Shown here piece after piece: positions 53,279 through 63,368 of a DNA stretch of 64,000 nucleotides. The stretch spans positions 2,604,001 to 2,668,000 of the forward strand of contig NZ_CP109785.1 of NCBI RefSeq assembly GCF_025913575.1. Direction: 5' to 3'. The first letter of the stretch is position 1, and the number at the start of each line of letters is the position of its first letter. The translations under genes were made by a program, and so were the position numbers. The DNA comes from Halocatena marina. Lineage in GTDB: Archaea; Halobacteriota; Halobacteria; Halobacteriales; Haloarculaceae. Below the pieces are notes generated by a model that had not been told where the DNA came from, ran no database searches, and saw nothing but the letters and a program-made list of their open reading frames with translations.

Positions 53279-55149
53279 TGTGTGGAATTATTGGATGTGC
53301 TGGCTGTGATGGAGAGACACTCGATACGCTGATGCACGGGCTTTCGAAGCTCGAATACCGAGGCTACGATTCAGCTGGCGTTGCGCTCTCGAATCACTCA
53401 CTCAGCGTTGAACGAAAGGCGGGCAAACTCGATGCACTGAGAGATGCACTCTCGAATTCGAGTTTGAACGGAAACGGAAACGGAAATGAGAGCGTGATCG
53501 GTGACGGGTCTGGCGTGACGACTGCGGGCGACCCCGGAAACGATGCCCACGCGCCAGTCGGGATCGGCCACACTCGCTGGAGTACACACGGTCCGCCGAC
53601 GGACGACAACGCCCACCCGCACCGAGATTGTACGGGTCGCGTTGCAGTCGTTCACAACGGAATCATCGAGAACTACCAGGAACTGCGTGATGATCTCTCC
53701 GAGGCAGGACACGAGTTCAAAAGCGACACGGACACAGAGGTCGTCCCGCACCTGATCGAATCGGCTCTCGACTCGGGAATACCGCCGGAATCAGCTGTTC
53801 TCTCTGCTGTCTCGAAGCTCGAAGGGAGTTATGCGATTGCAGCTGTCATCGCTGGCGTTGATCAGGTGTTCGCCGCACGGAACGACTCGCCGCTCGTGCT
53901 TGGTGTTGGAGACGACGAATACTTCCTCGCGAGCGACGTTCCTGCGTTCCGCGAGTTCACTGATAAGGTCGTCTACCTCGACGACGGCGAGTTCGCAATC
54001 ATCAACGATGACGGATGGCGAGTGACCGACATCGATGGTGAGCCAGTAGAGAAGTCGGTGAGCACTGTCGAGTGGGATCCCGAAGAAACTGGAAAAAGTG
54101 GGTACGACCACTACATGCTCAAGGAGATCCACGAGCAACCGCGTGCGCTGCGTCAGTGTCTCCAGAGTCGTGTTGATGAACTCGGTGGACAGGTGACGCT
54201 CGAAGAGCTCGGCGATATAAACCCATCTTCGGTCCAGTTCGTCGCCTGTGGAACCTCATATCACGCTGCCCTCTACGGCGCGCAGTTGCTCCAGTCGGTT
54301 GGCATTCCTGCGCAGGCGTTCATCGCAAGCGAGTACGCGACGAGCGTTCCTCCGATCGGCGACAACCTCGTTATCGGTGTCACGCAGAGTGGTGAAACCG
54401 CAGACACATTGAGCGCGCTGCGGGAAGCCCGCCGCCGCGGTGCACGTACGCTCGCCGTCACGAACGTCGTCGGATCGACAGCAGCCCGTGAATGTGACGA
54501 CGTGCTTTATATCCGCGCTGGACCGGAGATCGGTGTCGCCGCAACCAAAACGTTCGCCTCACAGCTGGTCACACTCTCGCTGTTGACGCTCCAGTTGGAC
54601 GGAGAGGAGGACAACCGTGAGGCGATCGCCGGACTTCGGGATCTTCCGAGCAACGTTCAGGCCATCCTCGACGACACGAAAGCAAAAGAAATCGCAGAGG
54701 AGTACCACGACTCTGATGCGTACTTCTTCATCGGACGAGGGTTACACTACCCTGTCGCACTCGAAGGGGCACTGAAGTTCAAAGAGATCAGCTACGAGCA
54801 CGCAGAAGGCTTCCCAGCGGGTGAACTCAAACACGGTCCGCTGGCGCTCGTGACCGACAACACGCCGGTGTTTGCTGTCGTCACTGGAGACGGTGAGCAG
54901 GCCCGAAAGACGATCGGCAACGTCAAAGAAGTCGAAGCACGTGATGCGCCCGTCATCGCCGTCACGGACGGCGTCTCAGATGTTGAACGCTACGCCGACC
55001 ACGTTCTGCGCATCCCTGAATGCACACCCCGGACTGCGGCAGTGCTTGCAAACGTCCAGCTCCAACTCGTCTCCTACCACGCCGCAGCACAACTCGGGCG
55101 ACCGATCGACAAACCACGGAACCTCGCAAAGAGCGTGACAGTCGAGTAA
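53278..55149 (+). CDS. glmS: Glutamine-fructose-6-phosphate aminotransferase
   Basis: This 623-residue enzyme makes glucosamine-6-phosphate from fructose-6-phosphate and glutamine. Cys2 is the N-terminal nucleophile ('MCGIIGCAGCDGETL'). The glutaminase domain has 'GIGHTRWSTHGPPTD' and 'VHNGIIENYQEL', followed by two SIS isomerase domains ('CGTSYHAALYGAQLL', 'QSGETADTLSALREA') and the C-terminal 'KPRNLAKSVTVE'. A Gly/Asn-rich insertion near residues 60-90 carries a GGAAAC repeat. It forms a two-gene amino-sugar operon with glmU. Confidence 0.96.
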   Translation: MCGIIGCAGCDGETLDTLMHGLSKLEYRGYDSAGVALSNHSLSVERKAGKLDALRDALSNSSLNGNGNGNESVIGDGSGVTTAGDPGNDAHAPVGIGHTRWSTHGPPTDDNAHPHRDCTGRVAVVHNGIIENYQELRDDLSEAGHEFKSDTDTEVVPHLIESALDSGIPPESAVLSAVSKLEGSYAIAAVIAGVDQVFAARNDSPLVLGVGDDEYFLASDVPAFREFTDKVVYLDDGEFAIINDDGWRVTDIDGEPVEKSVSTVEWDPEETGKSGYDHYMLKEIHEQPRALRQCLQSRVDELGGQVTLEELGDINPSSVQFVACGTSYHAALYGAQLLQSVGIPAQAFIASEYATSVPPIGDNLVIGVTQSGETADTLSALREARRRGARTLAVTNVVGSTAARECDDVLYIRAGPEIGVAATKTFASQLVTLSLLTLQLDGEEDNREAIAGLRDLPSNVQAILDDTKAKEIAEEYHDSDAYFFIGRGLHYPVALEGALKFKEISYEHAEGFPAGELKHGPLALVTDNTPVFAVVTGDGEQARKTIGNVKEVEARDAPVIAVTDGVSDVERYADHVLRIPECTPRTAAVLANVQLQLVSYHAAAQLGRPIDKPRNLAKSVTVE

Positions 55150-55233
55150 GAAGATATCAGTCTCCCGCGTTCGCTCGTACTAATCACGTTTTCACTACTG
55201 TGTCGGCTGAGAGAGGAGGATCTGACTGCGCTG

Positions 55234-56418
55234 CTATAATCTACGGAGTGTTTTGGCTACCGTGGCTATCATATCAAGAATTCCACCGGCATCGAGAGCA
55301 GAATTCGAAGTTGCACTACGGTCAGACTTAGACTCAGACGTAGACGTAGAATCTGTCTTCTCGACGTTCGGTCCTTCTGTTCGAGGGCAGCCAACAGTTG
55401 GGTCGTCTGGTATGGTCGGCCCGTACTGATTGTTCGGTCCCACGTCCACTCGTTGGAATGGATCATCGATTCCTTGCCGGACAGCCTCTCCGCGAGCGCC
55501 TGTCGGTTCTCGTTCGTGTGCAAACCAGTTCCAGTCGATGACGGACCGTTCCTCGGGAATCCCCCGAATATCGACTGCTTCTTGGGGTCGATCGAGCGTG
55601 TCTTCAGTGTACGCGAACGTGTTGTGGTGGATAGACAGCGCTTTCCCCGCAAGGAGCGGGTCATCACAGGAGATATTCTCGGAGAGACGGTGCATATCGA
55701 AGGCGTGTGAGATAGGATTCGGGCCAATGAGATTGTACTGCGCCTCATAGCCGTTCGTCGCGTAGCCGAATCCAGTGACAGCGTGCCGATTCGCATCGAA
55801 ATACGTGTGTTCAATCCGGCTGTAGCCGTCGTAGAGTTCGATCCCGTATCCGAGCGTCTCCATTCGGTTGTGGTGAATCGCATTGTGATGGGCGTACCCT
55901 TCCGTCGCGTACTCCCGTGCTCCGAAGGCGATGGCAGCGTGCGGCCACCCGAATAGTTCACAGTTGTCGACCTCCGCTGTGTCGCCAAAGAGGTGAAGTC
56001 CGCAGCTGTAAGCCTCCTCTTTCTCGTCGAACTCCTCGCGCGGATCGAAGTAGTCCGTTCGCGGTCCGCGGAGCCGCAAGCCCGTAACACGGACACTGTC
56101 GGCCCGCGAGCGAATGAACCAGCGAGGACTGGCGTCGGTGTACACCAACCCGCCATCAGAACCATCGCGTCCCCGTCCCGAAGCGAGCGTGACTCCCTCT
56201 TGTAATGGTATGTTCGCTTCACCCGTGAGATCGATCTCCGCGTCGTCAGCGATGTAGACGATCGTGTTCGCGGATGCCGTATCGAGTGCCGCGAGCAACG
56301 CGGCCCGCGAATCGACGATCGTATCGGCTCGTTCCGGCTCGATATACCGATCGTACCCGTCGCCACCACCAACAACTGGACTGGCGTTCGTCATCGCGTT
56401 CGAAGTGTTCCCGGCCAC
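55234..56418 (-). CDS. Right-handed parallel beta-helix protein
   Basis: This 394-residue protein has repeated short strands typical of pectate-lyase-like beta-helices: 'GLRLRGPRTDYFDP', 'SCGLHLFGDTAEVDNCELFGW', 'YAHHNAIHHNRMETLGYGIELY', 'RIEHTYFDANRHAV' and 'SIHHNTFAYTED'. The start 'MAGNTSNAMTNA' has no signal peptide. The C-terminal 60 residues are Ser/Thr/Asp-rich with an amphipathic end. Enzyme activity on polysaccharides is possible but not shown by clear catalytic residues. Confidence 0.8.
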   Translation of the reverse strand: MAGNTSNAMTNASPVVGGGDGYDRYIEPERADTIVDSRAALLAALDTASANTIVYIADDAEIDLTGEANIPLQEGVTLASGRGRDGSDGGLVYTDASPRWFIRSRADSVRVTGLRLRGPRTDYFDPREEFDEKEEAYSCGLHLFGDTAEVDNCELFGWPHAAIAFGAREYATEGYAHHNAIHHNRMETLGYGIELYDGYSRIEHTYFDANRHAVTGFGYATNGYEAQYNLIGPNPISHAFDMHRLSENISCDDPLLAGKALSIHHNTFAYTEDTLDRPQEAVDIRGIPEERSVIDWNWFAHEREPTGARGEAVRQGIDDPFQRVDVGPNNQYGPTIPDDPTVGCPRTEGPNVEKTDSTSTSESKSDRSATSNSALDAGGILDMIATVAKTLRRL

Positions 56419-56558
56419 TCGATTACGTTCGTCGTAACCGACCGTAAACGTGTGTACACAGACGTGCTGTTCTTGGTCGCCGGAAGACGGGCAAGCGATG
56501 AGATCGACGGATTGTGAGGTGAGATGAAACGCCCTAAAGTGACGTCAATACATGAAGA

Positions 56559-57242
56559 TTATCGAAGCCAATAGACAAGGATGAGGCTGATGCCAACCAC
56601 AAGCGAGACAGCGACGAGAGTGGAATCATCCGTCACGGGCAACTGCCTCTTTTCGTCCGATACGTCGCTTTTCGCGTGAATTCGGGTTTGGGATGCTTCA
56701 GCGTCGGTCATCTCCCACGTGGCCGTATCTCCCTCCACGCGATCGGCAGACGAGTTCAGAATTTCGCCCGGCATTGTCAGCGTGTATCGAACGGGAACCG
56801 TAAGGGAATCTGGCCCAGATGCGGCGTCGGATGCTTCGAATGTCCGATCCGTATAGATCACTCTCCCGTTTCGTTTTGTGACCGAGATCAAACTGTTGTT
56901 GGCTGGTGTATAGTCCTCAAGACGAATCGTTACGGTCACATTCCTGCCATTGACTGACTCCGAGTACTCGATATTCCCCACGCGAGTTCGGTTTATTTCC
57001 GACATCGATTTATTCATTATATATTCTTCCGTCGAAGAGTAGCCCTCACTCCGCGCTCCACGCTGAATATATGAGTACGCGTTCGTACTGATGTTCAGTC
57101 GCATCTCGTACGACGAGATCGTTCCATCTTCATCAACGGACGAATCAACTGAGATTGGAATCGTGAGACAGCCACTCAGAGAAACCAACGAAACAAGAAG
57201 GACACAAATCCCGATCCACCGACCAGTAGGTCCCCGTACCAT
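56559..57242 (-). CDS. Putative lipoprotein with C-terminal anchor
   Basis: This 227-residue protein has an N-terminal lipobox signal ('LLVSLVSLSGCLTIP') and a C-terminal transmembrane helix near residues 207-225. Between them is a beta-rich, Asn/Ser/Thr-rich domain ('SVDEDGTISSYEMRLNIS'). The layout resembles LppM-like lipoproteins, but I cannot assign it firmly. Several N-glycosylation sequons (NxS/T) such as 'NIS' and 'NKS' fit an outside location. Confidence 0.65.
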   Translation of the reverse strand: MVRGPTGRWIGICVLLVSLVSLSGCLTIPISVDSSVDEDGTISSYEMRLNISTNAYSYIQRGARSEGYSSTEEYIMNKSMSEINRTRVGNIEYSESVNGRNVTVTIRLEDYTPANNSLISVTKRNGRVIYTDRTFEASDAASGPDSLTVPVRYTLTMPGEILNSSADRVEGDTATWEMTDAEASQTRIHAKSDVSDEKRQLPVTDDSTLVAVSLVVGISLILVYWLR

Positions 57243-57426
57243 CAGCCATCTGTTGAGAGATGAATTATAAATATCTAATCGTTTTTAGAGACGGTGACTG
57301 TTCTAGTATACCAGCCGGGGGTAACGGTCTTGATAGATTTCAGTGTAGCCGCGATCGATCGCCGAGTCGTGTCTGTTTCGATGAGAAGTCAAGGGGGCTA
57401 AGTGGTTCCGTCGCCCGGTGTGAGAT

Positions 57427-60126
57427 ATGCAGGGAACGGGGCCGCCAGCGAAGATGGCCGCGAATCGGGACGACCTCACCCCGATGATGAGTCAGTACTT
57501 CGAGCTCTGTACCGAGTTCGACGACTCACTCGTGTTGTTTCAAGTCGGAGATTTCTACGAGACGTTCTGTGAAGCTGCAGAGATCTCCTCGCGCACGCTC
57601 GAAATCACGCTCACCAAACGCGAGGATTCCTCAGGAACGTATCCGATGGCGGGGATTCCGATCGATAATGCGGCCTCGTACATCGAAACGCTGCTCGATG
57701 CTGGCTACCGGGTTGCTATCGCTGATCAGGTACAAGATCCATCAGAGGCATCCGGTGTGGTCGACCGGGCGGTTACACGCGTCGTGACACCGGGGACGGT
57801 GCTTGAAGATGAACTGCTCGCCGCCGGAACGAACAACTACCTCGCGTGTCTGATCACTGCGGACGAGAAAAGAGCGGGCAAAAAGGGTAATACGAGTGGA
57901 AACGCCACTGCCGTCGCATTTCTCGATATCTCGACTGGCGAGTTCCGCGTTACGAGCGGTGACAGCGTGGTCATACAGGACGAACTCGATCGGCTCGCAC
58001 CATCAGAGGTGATCACTGCCGACGGATCGACAGTCGGAGCTGAGTTCACCGTCGATGGGATGCAGACGTCGTTCCGAACGGAGGCGTTCGATCCTGATGT
58101 GGCCCGTGAACGCGTTGCATCGTACGTCTCCAATCCCGAAGCGGTGCTCGAATCAGAGATCGAAATCCGCGCTTGTGGTGCCCTGCTCGCGTACGCAGAG
58201 TACACCCAAGGAGTCGATGCGGGTGGGATCGACTACATCGCCCGGATCACACGCTACTCTCCTCGGGAGTCGATGCGTCTCGATGCGACTGCGCTTCGAT
58301 CGCTCGAGATTTTCGAGAACCGAGACGGCGGCGATGAGCACACGCTACTGGGCGTTCTCGATCAAACATCGTGTGCGCTCGGACGGCGGACGCTCACTCA
58401 CTGGCTGCGCCGACCGCTCGTCAATCAGGCGGAGATCGAGCGACGACACGACGCTGTCGAGGAGTTCGTCTCACGGTCACTCGTTCGAGAGGAGGCGCGC
58501 GATCTCCTCCGTGATGTGTACGACATCGAGCGGCTCATCACTCGTGTTTCGCGTGGTCGGGCGAACGCCCGTGATCTCCGCTCGCTCAAAGAGACACTCG
58601 ATGTCGTTCCCGAACTGAAAGCGGCGCTTGCGAGCATCGAGTGTGCCCCACTCACAGAACGACGCGAGATGCTAGACGAACTCGCCGACATCCGCGGACT
58701 CATCGGTCGGGCTATCCAGGCCGAGCCTCCCATCGAAGTGACCGAAGGAGGTGTCATTCAGGAGGGATACGACGACGATCTCGACGCGTTACGTGCGACC
58801 GAACGCGACGGACGCGAGTGGGTGGCCGATCTCGAAGCGCACGAGCGCGAACGTACCGGAATCGGTTCGCTGAACGTCGGCTACAACGAGGTCCACGGCT
58901 ACTACATTGAGGTCACAAATCCCAATCTCGACCGGGTTCCCGACGACTACACGCGCAGGCAGACCCTAAAGAACTCAGAGCGCTTCTACACGCCAGATCT
59001 CAAACGACGCGAGGACGAAATCCTTGGGGCAGCCGAGCGTGCTGACGAACGAGAGTACCAGCTCTTCACCGAGGTTCGTGATGAGGTCGCTGCTGCAGCA
59101 GAGCGCGTCCAGCAGGTCGCGTCGGTGCTCGCAGATCTCGATGTGCTCGCAACGCTTGCACATATCGCTGCAGAGCGCGATTACACGCGACCGACACTGG
59201 GCGGGACAGGAATACACATTGACGCCGGTCGTCACCCTGTCGTCGAAACGACCGAGGAGATGTTCGTTCCCAACGACACCGATCTCACCGACGAGCGTCT
59301 CGCCGTCATTACCGGCCCGAACATGAGCGGAAAATCAACGTACATGCGTCAGGCCGCTCTCATCGTTCTTCTCGCACAGATCGGGAGCTTTGTCCCTGCC
59401 GACGCGGCCACCCTTCCAGTCGTTGACCGTGTCTTCACCCGCGTCGGTGCGAGCGATGACATCGCGGGGGGACGCTCGACGTTCATGCGCGAAATGGCAG
59501 AGCTATCCGAGATACTCCACAATGCGACCGATCGATCACTTGTCTTGCTCGACGAGGTCGGTCGGGGAACGAGCACAGCCGACGGGCGCGCCATCGCGTG
59601 GGCAGTCACGGAGTTCATCCACGACGAGATCGGTGCAACGACGCTGTTTGCAACCCACTATCACGAGCTGACGGCTATCGCAGACAGTCGATCGGACATA
59701 CTGAACCTCCATTTCACCGTCGATCGGAGCAACGGAGAAATGACGTTTCTCCACACCGTCGTTGGAGGGGCGTCCTCGGCCTCCTACGGCGTCGACGTTG
59801 CACAACTCGCGGGCGTTCCTGTCCCGGTCATCGAGCGATCGCGTGCGCTGCTTGAGGACGGGCTCCCGAGCACAACAAAGCCAGACGAGCAGACGAACGG
59901 CCACTCAACGGCTGACAGCGATTCGTCGATGACTTCTGCGTCGGTCGCTCACTCTCCGCCGTCATCTACTCACGAGAATGGCCGCGGTAGTGATTTCTTG
60001 CTCGATCTCGAAGAGACTATTCGAGATCTCTCGATCGCAGATATGACACCACTCGAAGCCCTCACGACGCTCAACGACATCCAGCAACGGATTGATGACC
60101 GCGAGCGACGGAGCGATGACCGTTAG
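57427..60126 (+). CDS. mutS: DNA mismatch repair protein MutS
   Basis: This 899-residue mismatch sensor has the Phe-x-Glu contact in '[16 protein letters not shown]', core and lever domains, and a C-terminal ATPase with '[16 protein letters not shown]', '[16 protein letters not shown]', '[16 protein letters not shown]' and 'FATHYHELT'. It binds mismatches and recruits MutL, encoded by the next gene. A Ser/Thr/Asp-rich linker lies near residue 820-860. The start could also be the ATG at 57454 ('[10 protein letters not shown]') or later. Confidence 0.96.
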   Translation: MQGTGPPAKMAANRDDLTPMMSQYFELCTEFDDSLVLFQVGDFYETFCEAAEISSRTLEITLTKREDSSGTYPMAGIPIDNAASYIETLLDAGYRVAIADQVQDPSEASGVVDRAVTRVVTPGTVLEDELLAAGTNNYLACLITADEKRAGKKGNTSGNATAVAFLDISTGEFRVTSGDSVVIQDELDRLAPSEVITADGSTVGAEFTVDGMQTSFRTEAFDPDVARERVASYVSNPEAVLESEIEIRACGALLAYAEYTQGVDAGGIDYIARITRYSPRESMRLDATALRSLEIFENRDGGDEHTLLGVLDQTSCALGRRTLTHWLRRPLVNQAEIERRHDAVEEFVSRSLVREEARDLLRDVYDIERLITRVSRGRANARDLRSLKETLDVVPELKAALASIECAPLTERREMLDELADIRGLIGRAIQAEPPIEVTEGGVIQEGYDDDLDALRATERDGREWVADLEAHERERTGIGSLNVGYNEVHGYYIEVTNPNLDRVPDDYTRRQTLKNSERFYTPDLKRREDEILGAAERADEREYQLFTEVRDEVAAAAERVQQVASVLADLDVLATLAHIAAERDYTRPTLGGTGIHIDAGRHPVVETTEEMFVPNDTDLTDERLAVITGPNMSGKSTYMRQAALIVLLAQIGSFVPADAATLPVVDRVFTRVGASDDIAGGRSTFMREMAELSEILHNATDRSLVLLDEVGRGTSTADGRAIAWAVTEFIHDEIGATTLFATHYHELTAIADSRSDILNLHFTVDRSNGEMTFLHTVVGGASSASYGVDVAQLAGVPVPVIERSRALLEDGLPSTTKPDEQTNGHSTADSDSSMTSASVAHSPPSSTHENGRGSDFLLDLEETIRDLSIADMTPLEALTTLNDIQQRIDDRERRSDDR

Positions 60127-61762
60127 AACGCTCGATACCGAAACAATCGAACGCATTGCCGCGGGCGAAGTCGTTACTCGTCCGGCGAGTGCTGTGGCCG
60201 AACTCATCGAGAATGCGCTCGATGCGGGTGCAACTCGGATCGAGATCACTGCAGAGAACGGTGGACTCGACCGAATCCGTGTCGAGGACGACGGACACGG
60301 TATGAACGAAGCAGACGCTACGCTCGCCGTCCAGCACCACACGACGAGCAAGATCGAGGACGCAACGGATGTCGAACACGTCGAAACGCTCGGGTTTCGC
60401 GGTGAAGCCCTCCCGAGCATCGCAGCGGTTGCTCGCCTCGAACTGACGACGAAAACAGCTGATACGATCGCTGGAACACGTGTTACTGTCGAAGATGGTG
60501 AAACGTCGGTCGAGACTGCTGGCCGCGGTGTCGGAACGACCGTCGAGGCGAGCGATCTTTTTTCGAGTCTTCCAGTGCGACGAGAGTCGCTCGGATCGCC
60601 ATCACAGGAGTTCGCGCGAATGAGCCAGCTGGTCTCACACTATGCCCTTACGCGGCCAACGGTGCGCTTTCGCCTCACGCACAACGACCGCACCGTCGTC
60701 TCAACACCCGGAACCGGGCGTACTGATGCCGTTCTCGCAGTCTACGACCGATCGACCGCCGGACAGAGCACCGAATTCGAGTTCGCGTTCGAAGCTGAGA
60801 GCGAGGCGACAGTCCACGTTCGGGGATTGCTCGTCTACCCCGCTGTGACGCGATCGAAGCCAACACACGTCTACACAGCTGTCAATGGTCGTCCGGTTGG
60901 GAACACGATGATGCGGAACGCAGCACTCGCGGGCTACGGAAGCCTCCTTCCCTCGGATCGGTATCCGATCGCCATCGTTTCGGTTTCACTCGCTCCCGAG
61001 GCCGTGGACGTGAACGTCCACCCTGCCAAGGAGACGGTTCGATTCGTTGACGACGAGTGGGTGGCGACAGCTGTCGAGCGAGGCGTCTCTGATGCGCTCT
61101 CTGGGACCGACCTCTCCCGACAGGCTGAGTTCGACTTCGATGCTCCGATCACAGAAAAAAGCAGCACGTCAGCGTTCGATGACGTATCCGTCATCGGGCA
61201 GTTTCGGGGACTGTACCTGCTCTGTGACGCTGGTGACGAGTTGCTCGTTGTCGATCAGCACGCAGCTCACGAACGTGTTAACTACGAGCGTCTTCAGGAA
61301 CTCGCGGCCGATGAGATCAGTTCGGTTTCACTCGATCCGTCGCCGACGCTCTCGCTCACAGCAGCCGAAGCGGCAACGATCGAGGCACACCGCGATGCCA
61401 TCGAGTCATTGGGATTCCAACTCGAAGCATTCGGAACCAATACGTACAGAGCGACAGCGATGCCGGCGCCACTCGGCCGTGTGGCCGACAGCGAAGCGGT
61501 CCACGACGTGCTCGATACGTTTCTCGCAGACGATACCCCATCCCCAACCGACCCGCGCGATGCGCTGCTCGCTGATCTCGCGTGCCATCCGTCGTTTCGA
61601 GCCGGTGATGAACTTTCGCGCTCTGAAGCGACCGCTCTCGTCGAACAGTTGGGTGCCTGTGAACAGTCGTTCTCCTGCCCGCACGGGCGTCCAACAGTAC
61701 TCTCAATCGGAGAGTCGATGCTCGCGCGGAGTTTCGACCGACAGAATACACGCTTTGGATAA
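60116..61762 (+). CDS. mutL: DNA mismatch repair protein MutL
   Basis: This 548-residue protein has the GHKL ATPase motifs '[17 protein letters not shown]', '[12 protein letters not shown]' and '[16 protein letters not shown]'. The C-terminal endonuclease domain shows '[12 protein letters not shown]', i.e. DQHAx2Ex4E, plus 'ACHPSFRAG' and 'CPHGRP', all needed for nicking in MutL proteins of organisms without MutH. The chosen ATG overlaps the mutS end by 11 bases. Confidence 0.95.
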   Translation: MTVRTLDTETIERIAAGEVVTRPASAVAELIENALDAGATRIEITAENGGLDRIRVEDDGHGMNEADATLAVQHHTTSKIEDATDVEHVETLGFRGEALPSIAAVARLELTTKTADTIAGTRVTVEDGETSVETAGRGVGTTVEASDLFSSLPVRRESLGSPSQEFARMSQLVSHYALTRPTVRFRLTHNDRTVVSTPGTGRTDAVLAVYDRSTAGQSTEFEFAFEAESEATVHVRGLLVYPAVTRSKPTHVYTAVNGRPVGNTMMRNAALAGYGSLLPSDRYPIAIVSVSLAPEAVDVNVHPAKETVRFVDDEWVATAVERGVSDALSGTDLSRQAEFDFDAPITEKSSTSAFDDVSVIGQFRGLYLLCDAGDELLVVDQHAAHERVNYERLQELAADEISSVSLDPSPTLSLTAAEAATIEAHRDAIESLGFQLEAFGTNTYRATAMPAPLGRVADSEAVHDVLDTFLADDTPSPTDPRDALLADLACHPSFRAGDELSRSEATALVEQLGACEQSFSCPHGRPTVLSIGESMLARSFDRQNTRFG

Positions 61763-62021
61763 CCGTCGTTTCCACAGGAGTGAGAGCACACGAATCCCCG
61801 TGAGTCTCTTCGTTGCAGTCGCTCTGTATGGTTTAGATATCCGATCGATTGACCCGCTGGATCGTGAGACTCGCGCTTGATTGGAGCGTCGTGTGGTCGG
61901 AAAACGCGACGGATTGGTTCTCTTCGAGTGTGCTATATCGTTCTGTTGCGCCGTCAAATCATGGCGTTGACTCCGCAATGGAGATCATCTGACCGTACTC
62001 CGAATCCCCCGAACAAACGCA

Positions 62022-62249
62022 TTAGCCATCGAGTTTTACAGCACTGCCGGTCAGCGCCATGTGTAAGAAGACGATACCGAAGCCAATCGGAGCGAGTACA
62101 GCGATAAAAAGTCCACCCAACCCTCTTCCAACATTCAGGACACCGATGTTGTACAGTTGCCAGCCCATGAATCCGCTGAGGAGCAGACACGAAAGGGCAA
62201 TGATTCCCGAAAATAGCCGCACAGAGGGAGTAAGATCGCTCACGGCCAC
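62022..62249 (-). CDS. Small two-helix membrane protein
   Basis: This 75-residue protein starts with GTG and contains two or three hydrophobic helices ('LFSGIIALSCLLLSGFMGW', 'GLFIAVLAPIGFGIVFLHMAL') with a short polar tail. No family is recognised. It lies in the 690-base interval between mutL and the cyclophilin gene. The remaining bases of that interval show no clear gene. Confidence 0.5.
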   Translation of the reverse strand: MAVSDLTPSVRLFSGIIALSCLLLSGFMGWQLYNIGVLNVGRGLGGLFIAVLAPIGFGIVFLHMALTGSAVKLDG

Positions 62250-62454
62250 TCGATTATGGTGTTCCTCGGAAGATCAGTTCCGTTTTCGATGTCGAGATGC
62301 CGTCCCACGATCCCAACGGATCCGAAATCGATACCAAGGACAGTGGCGGGAGTCGTTGTGAGCGACAGGTGGACGAACAGTTGAAAGACAGAGAGCGGAC
62401 GCTCCAACGACCGAGAGCACCGAGTAATCGTGTACCGATGCGCTCTCGCATTCC

Positions 62455-62973
62455 TTATCGGTGGATCGTTACAGATTCGATCAGTACGTCGTCCACTGGT
62501 CGGTCCTGTGCAGCCGTTTCGACCGATCCAATCTCGTTGACGACATCCATTCCGTCCACGACTTCACCGAACACCGAATGCCGGCCATCAAGATGGGGCT
62601 GTGCGTCGAGTGTGATGAAAAACTGCGATCCGTTGGTGTTCGGACCGGAGTTGGCCATCGACAGTGTTCCTGGACCATCGTGAGACAGATCGTCGTGGAA
62701 CTCATCGTCGAACTGATACCCGGGACCACCGCGTCCGGTGCCGGTCGGGTCCCCGCCCTGAATCATGAATCCATCAATGACGCGATGAACGAGAACGTCG
62801 TCGTACAGCGGCTCGTTCTGCTTTGTTTCGTCCGTCTCGGGATCGGTCCACTCCTTGCTCCCAGTGGCAAGTCCAATGAAGTTCTCGACGGTGCGCGGTA
62901 CACGCTCTTCGAACAGTTCGACCTCGATATCACCGTGGTTCGTGTGGATCCGCGCGTTTGGATTGTCGCTCAT
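62455..62973 (-). CDS. Peptidyl-prolyl cis-trans isomerase, cyclophilin type
   Basis: This 172-residue cytoplasmic cyclophilin catalyses proline isomerisation. It has 'HRVIDGFMIQGGDPTGTGRGG' with the catalytic Arg, 'MANSGPNTNGSQFFITL' and 'LDGRHSVFGEVVDGM', where His replaces the Trp that often binds cyclosporin. The Arg and Phe core is intact. The length is normal for haloarchaeal single-domain forms. Confidence 0.94.
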   Translation of the reverse strand: MSDNPNARIHTNHGDIEVELFEERVPRTVENFIGLATGSKEWTDPETDETKQNEPLYDDVLVHRVIDGFMIQGGDPTGTGRGGPGYQFDDEFHDDLSHDGPGTLSMANSGPNTNGSQFFITLDAQPHLDGRHSVFGEVVDGMDVVNEIGSVETAAQDRPVDDVLIESVTIHR

Positions 62974-63059
62974 ACATTTAAATCGTCTCCTGGTAGGCTG
63001 AAAAGGGTGCCGATCAGCGGTCTGTGGTTCGATTGATGGGTTACACGGTTGATGAGCAC

Positions 63060-63305
63060 TCAGCTCCCCGTGAGTGCTTCTTCGTATCCGTATCGCACGT
63101 TGTTGTAGAGAATGACTACGATAGCGACGAGAATTCGAATCATGATGAGCAGACTGCCGAGCTCGACGAGATTGACGACAAGATCCAGTTCGGCGATTCT
63201 GATCAGAACAATCTCAGAAGTGAGAGTGCCAGCGAACCACAACGCGAATGCGATCCAGAACGCTTCATCGCGCAAAAGGAGGGTAGTGAGTGTCGAGAGG
63301 ACCAT
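63060..63305 (-). CDS. Small membrane protein
   Basis: This 81-residue protein has two hydrophobic helices, about residues 15-33 and 42-68, and an acidic end 'RYGYEEALTGS'. No family is recognised. It sits between the cyclophilin gene and the TrpD-like gene on the same strand, with 63 bases separating it from the latter. Confidence 0.55.
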   Translation of the reverse strand: MVLSTLTTLLLRDEAFWIAFALWFAGTLTSEIVLIRIAELDLVVNLVELGSLLIMIRILVAIVVILYNNVRYGYEEALTGS

Positions 63306-63368
63306 ATATTTTCAATACGTGCTTTCGAATATATTTTTTCTGGGTCCGCGTGAGGTTCGTTGCGCAGT

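Noticed and set aside
55269..56375. 368-codon minus-strand frame
   Set aside because: It is an alternative frame of the beta-helix gene, rich in Arg/Ser/Thr, as is typical of shadow frames in high-GC haloarchaeal genes.
62461..63036. 191-codon plus-strand frame
   Set aside because: It is the mirror frame of the cyclophilin gene, which has clear family motifs on the other strand.
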